From contig JAPTVL010000387.1 in the NCBI GenBank assembly GCA_028065725.1, forward strand, positions 62,001 through 126,000: DNA of 64,000 bases, written 5' to 3'. The position numbers were made by a program, and so were the translations under genes. The notes under the pieces were generated by a model. It did not search any database. It saw only the letters and a program-made list of their open reading frames with translations, and was not told where the DNA came from. The DNA comes from Betaproteobacteria bacterium (GTDB lineage Bacteria > Pseudomonadota > Gammaproteobacteria > Burkholderiales > Rhodocyclaceae). This document shows positions 17,394 to 25,114 of this stretch, piece by piece. Positions within the stretch are counted from its first letter, which is position 1, and every line of letters begins with the position of its first letter.

Positions 17394-19943
17394 ATGATGA
17401 ATCGACGACGGCGGTCGTCGCTGCGACGCAATCAGCCGGGATTCATGCTGATCGCACTGCTGGCCCTGCTGGCAATGGGCGGCCTGTATTTCCTGGTCAG
17501 CAATCTCACGCCGGAGCTAATCCGCGGCCGCAACCAGCAAAAGACCGGTGCGGCATTGACGGAAGCGCGCGAAGCCCTGATCGGCTATGCCGTACGCTTT
17601 CGCGAGGATCAGCTGGCCACCGGCACATCCGGCCTGGTCTATGGCTATCTGCCGCTGCCCGACCTCGGCACCTCACGCAACAACAATACCGGATGCGCGC
17701 AAGAAGGCTGCGATGCCGCCAATTTCGCCGGCAATGCGTCCAACATCACCGCCATCGGCCGCTTCCCCTGGCGCACCCTGGGTACCGGGCCGCTCCGCGA
17801 CAGCCATGGCGAGTGTCTCTGGTATGCGGTTTCCGGCAGCCATCAGCGAATCCAGCGCGGCAGCCCGATGAACTGGGATACGCTGAGCCAGATGGATGTC
17901 GTCGTCGCCAATGGCACTGCCGCCATGATCAGCGCCATCAGTTCGGCCCACGACCGGCCGATCGCCGTCATCTTCTCGCCCGGGCCACCCCTTGCAGGCC
18001 AGGACCGCGGTCCCTCCACTACCGACACCGTCACCGAATGCGGCGGCAACTATGTCGTCAGCAATTATCTCGACCCCAGCGTCGCCAGCAATCTCTCAGG
18101 CGTCACCAACTACCTGGCCGGAAGCACCAACAGCGCCAGCGGCGACACTGCGTCGGCCAGCAAGTCACTCTCCGCCGGAGGTGAAGTCAATCGCCGCAGC
18201 GACGGCACGCTGTGGGCAGGCAACTGCCCATCGGGCGACAGTTCGGGCTGCAGCGTGGTGGCCAACGATACCGGAATCGGCGTCACCAGCGAACTGCTGT
18301 TCCGGACCCTGCGCGGATCGAGCTACTTTCGTACCGACATCAACGCCATGCTCGAGCGCATGACGACCTGCCTGCGCGATCAGATCGCCGCCGGCACCGG
18401 TTTCACACCCGATGCGCTGAGCGGCTTTACGCCACCGGCGAACAAGACGGTCGGCCGCGTCCCGAGCAGCACCTGCTACGACGACGCGCAGCATCCGCTC
18501 GGCTACTTCAGCCACTATCGCGACCAGATTTTCGTCGCCCAGCGCAACTCGGGCAACCTAAAGGTGGAACTGGACGGTGGCGCCAGCCAGCAATGCGCCG
18601 GAGCGCTGATCTTCGGCAGCCAGCGCGGTACCAAGAACCCGGTCCCGACCGACAGCGGTGAATCCCTGGTCCAGCTCAGAACCAGCGCTGCGGTGTCGAC
18701 AAGCAACACACTGATCAACACCAACTGGCCGGCTAACTATCTGGAGGCAACCAATCTCATCGGCTTCACCACGGTCACCCCCGCCAACGCAACAGACTTC
18801 GCCGGACACAGCCTGCTGGCAATGGTTTCCGCCAGCCAGACCGCCAACCAGGACATCGTGCGCTGCATTCCGACCGGCGCGAACTTCACCCTTGTCGAGT
18901 CACCGAATCTAAGCGCCGCGCAGCAGCTTGTCGCTTATGACGCGGCTACCAGTACATTGACGCTGGGAAAGGAAAACGTAACCAACGCGACAGCGGGTGC
19001 AAGCAACTTATTCGGATGTGCATGGACAGCCGACGAGAAAGCGCTCGGCAGCGGATTTCGCAGTTACTTCCAATTCACCTTCGCAGACGTACTTCAACCG
19101 TCCGGATCGATCACCGTGGGCAATACCGGTTTCGTGTTTTCGGTAATCGATTCGGAAAGCAACCCCAACCTGCCCTGCGGCATGGCCGGAAGCCATCTCG
19201 GCTATTCTGGCGACAACGGATCTACCCCGTATATCCGATTCCCGAAGATCGGAATTGAGTTCGACCAGTCACGCAATGGCAATTTTGATGACGGCAGAGC
19301 TGAGACTTCAACCAACAAAGGGAGAAATGACCCCTGCTATACCTGTGGCAGCGGAACCGTGAATTCCCATGCCGCTATTATCTATTGGGGCCACGAGAGC
19401 AGCAACGGCACCGACAACGTGAACTTGCCTGACAACGACGATAACGTGCATGGATTCCCTACCGCGGCCAGCTTCGCCTCGACGCGCCGTCCGCCAACCA
19501 ACCCGAACGCGGCGCCTGGAATCGTGGAGAAAAATATCCGCACGGGTGGCCAAGTGTTCCATGTCCGCGTGGAAATCACGCCGATGCGAGCCGTTGATAC
19601 AGCGGCGACCGAAAACAGCAAGACCAGCATGCAGACCAGGGTCTGGATCCTTGCCGACAGCGCCACGGTCGCCAACCAGATCATTGCTATGCAGAACACC
19701 ACGCGCCCGATGTCGGAGCTTTACTCGAGCTTCACAGCGACATTAAGCGACACTGCGGACGTCTTCGACATTGCGGAATCGGCATGCAGCGCCGGAACCT
19801 GCCCGACCAATCAGACCTGCGGCACCGACAACGTCTGCTATCGTCAGGGACTGCGCACCGCAAGATTAGGATTCACAGGCTCCCAGCGTACGCAAACCCA
19901 GGAATTATCCATCAGCAAGATGTTCAGCACATGGCTACCATGA
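17394..19943 (+). CDS. Large prepilin-like protein with C-terminal L-type-lectin-like domain (putative pilus tip adhesin)
   Basis: 849 residues. The N-terminus (RRNQPGFMLIALLALLAMGG, residues 11-30) has the charged leader, Gly-Phe junction and hydrophobic helix of a type IV prepilin, but Ile replaces Glu at +5 after the Gly. Residues 55-66 (LTEAREALIGYA) match the downstream prepilin (EARDALLGFA). A Cys-containing, Ser/Thr/Asn-rich middle follows. Residues about 545-849 read like a concanavalin/legume-type lectin sandwich: GNTGFVFSVIDSES, HLGYSGDNGS, IGIEFDQSRNGNFDDG, NSHAAIIYWG, TSMQTRVWILAD and ARLGFTGSQRTQT. A start at 17394 has GGAG upstream. Being last but one in the pilus operon, an adhesin at the pilus tip is the best inference. 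The ligand is unknown. The stop overlaps the next start. Confidence 0.75.
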   Translation: MMNRRRRSSLRRNQPGFMLIALLALLAMGGLYFLVSNLTPELIRGRNQQKTGAALTEAREALIGYAVRFREDQLATGTSGLVYGYLPLPDLGTSRNNNTGCAQEGCDAANFAGNASNITAIGRFPWRTLGTGPLRDSHGECLWYAVSGSHQRIQRGSPMNWDTLSQMDVVVANGTAAMISAISSAHDRPIAVIFSPGPPLAGQDRGPSTTDTVTECGGNYVVSNYLDPSVASNLSGVTNYLAGSTNSASGDTASASKSLSAGGEVNRRSDGTLWAGNCPSGDSSGCSVVANDTGIGVTSELLFRTLRGSSYFRTDINAMLERMTTCLRDQIAAGTGFTPDALSGFTPPANKTVGRVPSSTCYDDAQHPLGYFSHYRDQIFVAQRNSGNLKVELDGGASQQCAGALIFGSQRGTKNPVPTDSGESLVQLRTSAAVSTSNTLINTNWPANYLEATNLIGFTTVTPANATDFAGHSLLAMVSASQTANQDIVRCIPTGANFTLVESPNLSAAQQLVAYDAATSTLTLGKENVTNATAGASNLFGCAWTADEKALGSGFRSYFQFTFADVLQPSGSITVGNTGFVFSVIDSESNPNLPCGMAGSHLGYSGDNGSTPYIRFPKIGIEFDQSRNGNFDDGRAETSTNKGRNDPCYTCGSGTVNSHAAIIYWGHESSNGTDNVNLPDNDDNVHGFPTAASFASTRRPPTNPNAAPGIVEKNIRTGGQVFHVRVEITPMRAVDTAATENSKTSMQTRVWILADSATVANQIIAMQNTTRPMSELYSSFTATLSDTADVFDIAESACSAGTCPTNQTCGTDNVCYRQGLRTARLGFTGSQRTQTQELSISKMFSTWLP

Positions 19944-20707
19944 TTCTCGCCGCATCGCCAGCGCCGACTTTCCCCTCCAAGGGCTTCACGCTGGTCGAGC
20001 TGACCATTGTGATGCTCATCGTCGCGCTCTTGCTGGGCAGCATGCTGCTGCCGCTGTCGGCGCAGCAGGATGTGCGCGCCTATGGCGATACGCAGAAGAT
20101 CGTAGCCGAAGCCCGCGATGCCCTGCTCGGCTTTGCCATGGCCAATGACCGCCTGCCGTGCCCAGCGTCGAGCACCAGCAATGGCGTCGAAGATCCCGTC
20201 GGCGGCGGTACCTGCAACCATCCGCATGACGGATTTTTCCCCGCGGCCACCGTGGGTCTGGCGCCGGTGGATTCGCAGGGTTACCTGGTCGACGGCTGGG
20301 GCTCGGCATCCGCCAACCGGGTGCGCTATGCCATCAGCGCCGCAAATACCAGCGCCTTCACCACCGCATCGGGCATGAAGACTACCGGCATGACCGCGCT
20401 GACGCCCGATTTGCAGATCTGTACCACGGGTGTCGGCATGACCACCCCGGGTACCGCGACGGCCACCTGCGCGGCAAACACCTCGCTGGCCACCGACGCG
20501 GTCGCGGTGATCTATTCCCTGGGCAAGAACGCCGCGACAGCCGGCTCCGGCACCGAAGAGACTCACAACCCCAATCCGCAAGCCACGATTGCCGCCGACC
20601 GGGCCTTCGTCAGCGCGCCGCAGGGCTCGTCGGTTGACGACCAGGTAGTCTGGCTGTCGAAAAGCACCCTGTTCAATCGCATGGTCGCCGCCGGCCGGCT
20701 GCCCTGA
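19940..20707 (+). CDS. Type IV prepilin-like protein
   Basis: Pilin subunit candidate of 255 residues. A 15-residue leader ends in SKG, followed by the class III processing motif FTLVELTIVMLIVALLLGSM with Glu at +5, as prepilin peptidase (not in the window) requires. The body has the EARDALLGFAMANDRLPCP motif found in several large pseudopilins, and paired cysteines. The ATG at 19940 overlaps the previous stop; ATG 19931 is an alternative. The leader coding sequence contains a near-perfect copy of the dispersed 22-nt repeat (19948-19969). At about 240 mature residues it is larger than a usual major pilin, so the major pilin may lie elsewhere. Confidence 0.85.
   Translation: MILAASPAPTFPSKGFTLVELTIVMLIVALLLGSMLLPLSAQQDVRAYGDTQKIVAEARDALLGFAMANDRLPCPASSTSNGVEDPVGGGTCNHPHDGFFPAATVGLAPVDSQGYLVDGWGSASANRVRYAISAANTSAFTTASGMKTTGMTALTPDLQICTTGVGMTTPGTATATCAANTSLATDAVAVIYSLGKNAATAGSGTEETHNPNPQATIAADRAFVSAPQGSSVDDQVVWLSKSTLFNRMVAAGRLP
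19948..19969 (-). repeat. Dispersed 22-nt repeat, copy 1 (inside prepilin leader)
   Basis: Reverse-strand match to AGTCGGCGYTGG-N3-TACGGCG with one mismatch (GCGG for ACGG). Lies in the coding sequence of the prepilin leader, read as AASPAPT. Confidence 0.7.
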
Positions 20708-20766
20708 CCCGCTGAGCAGTCGGCGCCGCGCCACGCCGCGGCAGGCAAAGCCCTGCGAATTCCTGC
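20704..20766 (+). repeat. Imperfect direct repeat, left copy, flanking the DUF4143 gene
   Basis: Begins in the prepilin stop region with CTGACCCGCTG, contains CAGTCGGCGC and CAGGCAAAGCCCTG, and ends ATTCCTG. The right copy at 22062-22125 has the same blocks in the same order and almost the same spacing. On the minus strand this copy encodes a remnant of the galE C-terminus (RNSQGFA versus RNPQGFA), suggesting that the galE end was duplicated or split here. Confidence 0.65.
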
Positions 20767-20842
20767 ACCGCCGGCTGTCCTGATCGACATTCGCCCGGAC
20801 GCAGCGAACATCACGGCGGTGCGACATCATGTAACTTCAAGA

Positions 20843-20871
20843 TTGAAATTTGAAATTGCATGATCTATAGT
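20843..20871 (+). promoter_or_regulatory. Sigma-70 promoter of the DUF4143 gene, predicting a leaderless mRNA
   Basis: TTGAAA (20843-20848) and TATAGT (20866-20871) are spaced by exactly 17 bp in an AT-rich island. Transcription would start at 20877-20878, coinciding with the ATG at 20878. Confidence 0.6.
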
Positions 20872-20877
20872 ACGCTC

Positions 20878-22065
20878 ATGTTTCCCCGCCTGATCGCCCA
20901 ACACCTCGTCGCGCTGGCCGCCCAGTATCCCGTAATCACGGTGACCGGCCCGCGTCAAAGCGGCAAAACAACGCTGTTGCGGCAGACCTTTCCCGGCAAG
21001 CCCTACGTGAACCTGGAGGCGCCGGATACCCGTGCCGATCTTTTGGCTGATCCGCGGGGGTTTCTGGCGCGCTACCCGGATGGGGCCATTTTCGATGAAT
21101 TCCAGCGCGCGCCGGACCTCCCCTCCTGGCTTCAGGTACTGGTCGACGCGGCGCCGACGCCTGGCCGTTACCTCCTCACCGGAAGCCAGCAGCTGGAAGT
21201 GATGAGCCGCGTCAGCCAGTCGCTGGCCGGACGCACTGCCTTGCTCAAACTCCTGCCGCTGTCGATCGAGGAACTCGCCATGGCCGGAATCGCGACCGCA
21301 CCCGACCGTCTGTTGCATGCCGGCGGCTACCCGCGCATACATGCCCTGAAGCTCGATCCGGCACAAATGCTGGCCGACTATTTTGAAACCTTTGTCCAGC
21401 GCGATTTGCGCCAACTGGCGCAGATCCGCGATCTCGCCCTGTTCGAGCGCTTCGTTCGTCTTTGCGCCGGACGCGTTGGCCAGCTGCTGAATCTGAACAA
21501 CCTCGCCGCGGACACCGGAGTATCGCAGCCTACCGCGCGCGCCTGGCTGACCCTGCTTGAGGCCAATTACATCGTCTTCCAGCTCCAGCCCCGCCATGCG
21601 AATCTGCGCAAACGACTGATCCGCTCGCCCAAGCTGTATTTTCATGACGTCGGGCTGGCCAGCTTTCTGCTCGGCATCAACCACCAGTCGCAACTGGCAG
21701 CGCATCCCCTACGCGGCCAGTTGTTCGAGAATCTGGTGATTTCCGAGGCGATGAAATGGCATTTCAATCGCGTCCAGCGGCCGCAACTCAGCTTCTACCG
21801 CGACTCGGGCGGACTGGAAGTGGATTTGCTGATCGAGCGCTCAGTCCATTCGCTGGCCATCGAGATCAAGTCCGGCGCCACGGTCTCAGGCGACATGCTG
21901 TCCGCTCTCCATCGCCTGGCAGTGCTGGATCCAGGCGCGACCGAAATCCGCATGCTGGTGCATGGCGGCTCGCTAAATGCGACGAGGGAAGGCGTGTGGC
22001 TGGTGTCCCTGCCGGACTTTCCTGCCGCCCTCGCGCACGGAGTGCCGCGAGCAGACGCCCACTGA
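20878..22065 (+). CDS. AAA ATPase with DUF4143 domain
   Basis: Predicted ATPase of 395 residues. N-terminal AAA_14 domain with Walker A (VTGPRQSGKTTLLR, residues about 20-33), Walker B (GAIFDEFQRAPDL) and sensor (YLLTGSQQLEV); C-terminal DUF4143 domain with a winged-helix-like middle (NLNNLAADTGVSQPTARAWL) and a PD-(D/E)xK-like end (YRDSGGLEVDLLIERS ... AIEIKSGATV). Members are widespread, often mobile and functionally undefined. An upstream ATG (20860) is in frame, but it lies ahead of the predicted transcription start. The gene stands alone between direct repeats, separating the pilus operon from galE. Role unknown. Confidence 0.85.
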   Translation: MFPRLIAQHLVALAAQYPVITVTGPRQSGKTTLLRQTFPGKPYVNLEAPDTRADLLADPRGFLARYPDGAIFDEFQRAPDLPSWLQVLVDAAPTPGRYLLTGSQQLEVMSRVSQSLAGRTALLKLLPLSIEELAMAGIATAPDRLLHAGGYPRIHALKLDPAQMLADYFETFVQRDLRQLAQIRDLALFERFVRLCAGRVGQLLNLNNLAADTGVSQPTARAWLTLLEANYIVFQLQPRHANLRKRLIRSPKLYFHDVGLASFLLGINHQSQLAAHPLRGQLFENLVISEAMKWHFNRVQRPQLSFYRDSGGLEVDLLIERSVHSLAIEIKSGATVSGDMLSALHRLAVLDPGATEIRMLVHGGSLNATREGVWLVSLPDFPAALAHGVPRADAH

Positions 22066-22125
22066 CCCGCTGCACAGTCGGCGCTGGTGCTACGGCATCT
22101 CAGGCAAAGCCCTGGGGATTCCTGC
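22062..22125 (+). repeat. Imperfect direct repeat, right copy, flanking the DUF4143 gene
   Basis: Right-hand partner of 20704-20766. It begins at the ATPase stop (CTGACCCGCTG) and runs through the end of galE on the other strand. It contains an intact copy of the dispersed 22-nt element (22076-22097); in the left copy that core is degenerate. Confidence 0.65.
22076..22097 (+). repeat. Dispersed 22-nt repeat, copy 2 (between DUF4143 gene and galE)
   Basis: First 20 bases are identical to the copy inside trpC (29666-29685), 7.6 kb away. Located in the 34-bp convergent gap between two stop codons. Confidence 0.75.
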
Positions 22126-23110
22126 TTTGCCAGTTCCAGGCGTCGCGGCAGATGTCGTCGAGCGTCCGCCGCGCGGTCCAGCCCAGGCACTGCCGCGCCA
22201 GCGAGGGGTCGCCCCAGTAGGCCGGCACGTCGCCGGCGCGGCGCGCCACGATGCGATGGGGAATCGACTTGCCACAGGCCTTTTCGAAGGCCCGCACCAG
22301 CTCCAGCACGCTGTAGCCCCGGCCGGTGCCAAGGTTGGCCGTCAGCACCTCCTGCGGATCGCGCAGGGCCCAATCCAGTGCGGCGCGATGGCCTTCGGCC
22401 AGGTCCATGACATGAATGTAGTCGCGCACGCCCGAGCCGTCGGGAGTCGGATAGTCGCCGCCGAACACCCGCAGTTCCGGCAGGCGGCCGACCGCCACCT
22501 GGGTGATGAAGGGCATCAGGTTGTTGGGTATGCCGTTCGGGTCTTCGCCGATCAGCCCGCCGGGATGTGCACCGACCGGATTGAAGTAGCGCAGCAGCGC
22601 GATCGACCAGCCGGGCGCGGCGAGGTGCAGGTCGCGCAGGATCTGCTCGACCATCAGCTTGGTGCGGCCATAGGTATTGGCCGGGCGCAGCGCCGCCGCC
22701 TCGGGGATCGGACTGACATCCGGCTCGCCATAGACGCAGGCCGACGAACTGAAGACGAAGCGCCTGACCTCGGCCCGCTGCATGGCTTCGAGCAGCGCCA
22801 GGGTGCCCGCGACATTGTTGTCGTAGTAGCGCAGCGGCTGCGCCGCCGATTCGCCAACCGCCTTGAGCCCGGCGAAGTGGATCACCGCACTGACCGGATA
22901 TTGGTCGAACAGGCCATCCATGTCCGTCCGCAAACGCACATCGCCCTCGACACAGGGCACGGCGCGGCCGACGATGGCCTCCAGCCGCTTTACCGCGAGC
23001 GGCTTGCTGTTGCTGAAGTTGTCGAACAGCACCACCTGGTGGCCGGCCTCGATCAGCACCGCGGCCGTGTGCAGACCGATGTAACCCGCCCCGCCTGTCA
23101 GAAGAATCAT
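22100..23110 (-). CDS. galE: UDP-glucose 4-epimerase
   Basis: Short-chain-type epimerase interconverting UDP-glucose and UDP-galactose for surface polysaccharide synthesis, cytoplasmic and NAD-dependent. 336 residues, the usual size. NAD-binding GGAGYIG at residues 6-12, catalytic Ser region (FSSSACVYGEP) and YGRTK (YxxxK) near residue 147, and the conserved NPVGAHPGGLIGEDPNGIPN stretch. Transcribed alone on the minus strand. Confidence 0.93.
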   Translation of the reverse strand: MILLTGGAGYIGLHTAAVLIEAGHQVVLFDNFSNSKPLAVKRLEAIVGRAVPCVEGDVRLRTDMDGLFDQYPVSAVIHFAGLKAVGESAAQPLRYYDNNVAGTLALLEAMQRAEVRRFVFSSSACVYGEPDVSPIPEAAALRPANTYGRTKLMVEQILRDLHLAAPGWSIALLRYFNPVGAHPGGLIGEDPNGIPNNLMPFITQVAVGRLPELRVFGGDYPTPDGSGVRDYIHVMDLAEGHRAALDWALRDPQEVLTANLGTGRGYSVLELVRAFEKACGKSIPHRIVARRAGDVPAYWGDPSLARQCLGWTARRTLDDICRDAWNWQSRNPQGFA

Positions 23111-23232
23111 GCATGCATCCCCGTCGATGGATGCCCGGGATTCTAGCCGCGCTTATGGCCGCCATCACAAATCCTGAATCCGCCGCGCCGCGCGACCGGT
23201 AGAATCTTCGCATCCACTTTCGGGAGTTCGCC

Positions 23233-23922
23233 GTGTCCAAGACTTTCAGGATCGCCCCCAGCATTCTTTCCGCCAACTTCGCCCGGCTCGGCGAGGAAGT
23301 CGACAACGTGCTCGCCGCGGGCGCCGACATCGTCCATTTCGATGTCATGGACAACCATTACGTGCCCAACCTGACCATCGGCCCGCTGGTCTGCGAAGCG
23401 CTGAAGAAGCACGGCATCACGGCGCCGATCGACGTGCACCTGATGGTCAAGCCGGTCGATCGCATCATTCCCGACTTCGCCAAGGCCGGCGCCACCTACA
23501 TCACCTTCCACCCGGAAGCCTCGGAACACATCGACCGCACCATCGGCCTGATCCGCGAATGCGGCTGCAAGCCCGGACTGGTGTTCAACCCGGCGACGCC
23601 GCTCGATGTGCTCGAGTACACCCTGGACAAGCTCGACATGGTGCTGCTGATGAGCGTGAACCCCGGCTTCGGCGGCCAGAAGTTCATTCCCTACGTGCTC
23701 GACAAGGCGCGCAAGGTGCGCAAGATGATCGATGACCGCGGCCTGAATGTCAGCCTCGAAATCGACGGCGGCGTCGGCCCGGCCAATATCCGCGAAGTGG
23801 CGCAGGCCGGGGTCGATACCTTCGTCGCCGGCTCGGCGGTGTTCGGTGCCGCCAAAGACAGCGACCGGCACCGCTACGACACGGTGATCGGCGCCCTGCG
23901 CGCCGAACTGGCCAAGGTCTGA
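23233..23922 (+). CDS. rpe: Ribulose-phosphate 3-epimerase
   Basis: Pentose-phosphate enzyme converting D-ribulose 5-phosphate to D-xylulose 5-phosphate; 229-residue TIM barrel. Start is GTG 23233 with GGGAG seven bases upstream. Metal and catalytic motifs: [40 protein letters not shown] and [11 protein letters not shown]. In many betaproteobacteria rpe is directly followed by gph and trpE. Here 1.2 kb holding a MerR regulator and a broken SDR gene separates rpe from gph. Confidence 0.95.
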   Translation: MSKTFRIAPSILSANFARLGEEVDNVLAAGADIVHFDVMDNHYVPNLTIGPLVCEALKKHGITAPIDVHLMVKPVDRIIPDFAKAGATYITFHPEASEHIDRTIGLIRECGCKPGLVFNPATPLDVLEYTLDKLDMVLLMSVNPGFGGQKFIPYVLDKARKVRKMIDDRGLNVSLEIDGGVGPANIREVAQAGVDTFVAGSAVFGAAKDSDRHRYDTVIGALRAELAKV

Positions 23923-24375
23923 TCAGGCCTTGCGCATGCGGCGCTTTGCCGCCAGCGACTTCCTGAGCTGGGCGCGGACCTCGCCCAGTTCGCCGAGCAT
24001 GGCCTCGATGTTGCTGCGCCGCGTCTCGAGTTCCGCCATCGCCGCGTCGATGCGCCCGACCAGATACTCGAGCTGCTGCGCATGCCCCTCGCCATGGTCG
24101 CCGTAGAGCGACAGGATGTGCTCGATCTCGGCCAGCGACATGCCCACCGCCTTGCCGCGCAGGATCAGCCCCAGCCTTACCCGGTCGCGCCGCGTATAGG
24201 CGCGGCCGCCGTTGATGCGGCGCGGCGCCAGCAGGCCCTTGTCCTCGTAGAAGCGGACCGCGCGCAACGAGACGCCGTATTCCTGCGCCAGTTCGGTGAT
24301 GCCGTAGAGCTCGTCGTCAATAGTCGGCGTTGGCGCCACGGCGGCTTTGGCGGTCCGGTCAGGTTTTGGTTTCAT
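23923..24375 (-). CDS. MerR family transcriptional regulator
   Basis: 150 residues. N-terminal winged helix (YGITELAQEYGVSLRAVRFYEDKGLLAP, then RAYTRRDRVRLGLILRGKAVGMSLAEI) and a C-terminal coiled coil for dimerisation. No metal-binding cysteines follow the coiled coil, so it is closer to the LiuR/AtuR-type regulators of acyl-CoA or acyclic-terpene degradation than to metal sensors. It is divergent from the truncated SDR gene at 24500. The shared 124-bp gap carries the dyad at 24438-24452. Its stop abuts the rpe stop. Confidence 0.85.
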   Translation of the reverse strand: MKPKPDRTAKAAVAPTPTIDDELYGITELAQEYGVSLRAVRFYEDKGLLAPRRINGGRAYTRRDRVRLGLILRGKAVGMSLAEIEHILSLYGDHGEGHAQQLEYLVGRIDAAMAELETRRSNIEAMLGELGEVRAQLRKSLAAKRRMRKA

Positions 24376-24437
24376 CGCCGCATCCTAGCAAGCCGGCATG
24401 CCGTTTTCAAGATAATTATCTCCTTATAGGCATGTTG

Positions 24438-24452
24438 TTGACGTTAACGTAA
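24438..24452. promoter_or_regulatory. Dyad operator between merR and the SDR fragment
   Basis: TTGACGTTAACGTAA is a nearly perfect palindrome centred on TTAA, as expected for a MerR-family dimer site. It lies midway between the two divergent starts and is probably bound by the adjacent regulator. Confidence 0.5.
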
Positions 24453-24499
24453 TCACTCGGTAGCATGGCCTCCATCGACGCCGGCCAGGAGACCCGCGC

Positions 24500-25114
24500 A
24501 TGAGCCCAACCCAGACCTCCAAAGAGGAACCCTTTTCCCGCTACGCCAGCGTGCTGCGCCCCGGCCTGTTCGCCGGCGAGGTGCATTGGGTCACCGGCGG
24601 CGGCAGCGGCAGCGGCATCGGCCGCTGCGTCGCCCATGAACTCGCTGCGCTCGGCGCGACGGTGATCCTCACCGGCCGCACCGAAGAAAAGCTGCAGCGC
24701 GTGGCGGCCGAGATCGCGCAGGACGGCGGCCGCGCCGATACCGCCGCCTTCGACATCCGCGACGAGGATGCGGTGCGCAGCGCGGTGCAGGCCGCGGTGG
24801 CGACGCACGGCCGCATCCACGGCCTGGTCAATAACGCCGGCGGCCAGTTCCCCTCGCCGCTGATGGCCATCGGCAAAAAGGGCTTCGAGACCGTGCTGGC
24901 CAACAACCTGACCGGCGGCTTCCTGATGATGCGCGAGCTCTACCTGCAGTCGACAGAGTCCCAGATACGACTTCACGAGCCCATAGGAGCCAAGGGGAAC
25001 CGTGACGGCGTCCGAACGAAACCCATGCCACAAGCAGCGATAAAACCCGGCTATAAGGCCATCCGGGCGCCTTGGCATCGCCACGCGCAACCCATGCTAT
25101 CGTCGCGCCGATGA
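24500..25114 (+). pseudogene. Truncated short-chain dehydrogenase/reductase
   Basis: The first 150 codons are a standard SDR of the dienoyl/enoyl-CoA reductase-like kind: cofactor motif VTGGGSGSGIGR, LTGRTEEKL, DIRDEDAV and the NNAGG strand (LVNNAGGQFPSPL). Homology stops after MMRELYLQ, before the catalytic Ser and YxxxK. The remaining 54 codons (24950-25114) are unrelated, basic and end just inside gph. The gene therefore lacks its active site and cannot be a working SDR. The foreign tail, 24950-25110, is of unknown origin and looks like the scar of an insertion or deletion. Confidence 0.8.

Noticed and set aside
5248..20707. Exosortase/PEP-CTERM system, suggested by the PrsR-like receiver
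   Set aside because: No exosortase, PEP-CTERM tail or EPS genes in the window. The neighbours are MSHA-type pilus genes.
24416..25090. Minus-strand frame covering the SDR fragment and its tail
   Set aside because: Mostly antisense to SDR motifs. The only part not explained is 24950-25090, which has no recognisable domain in any frame.
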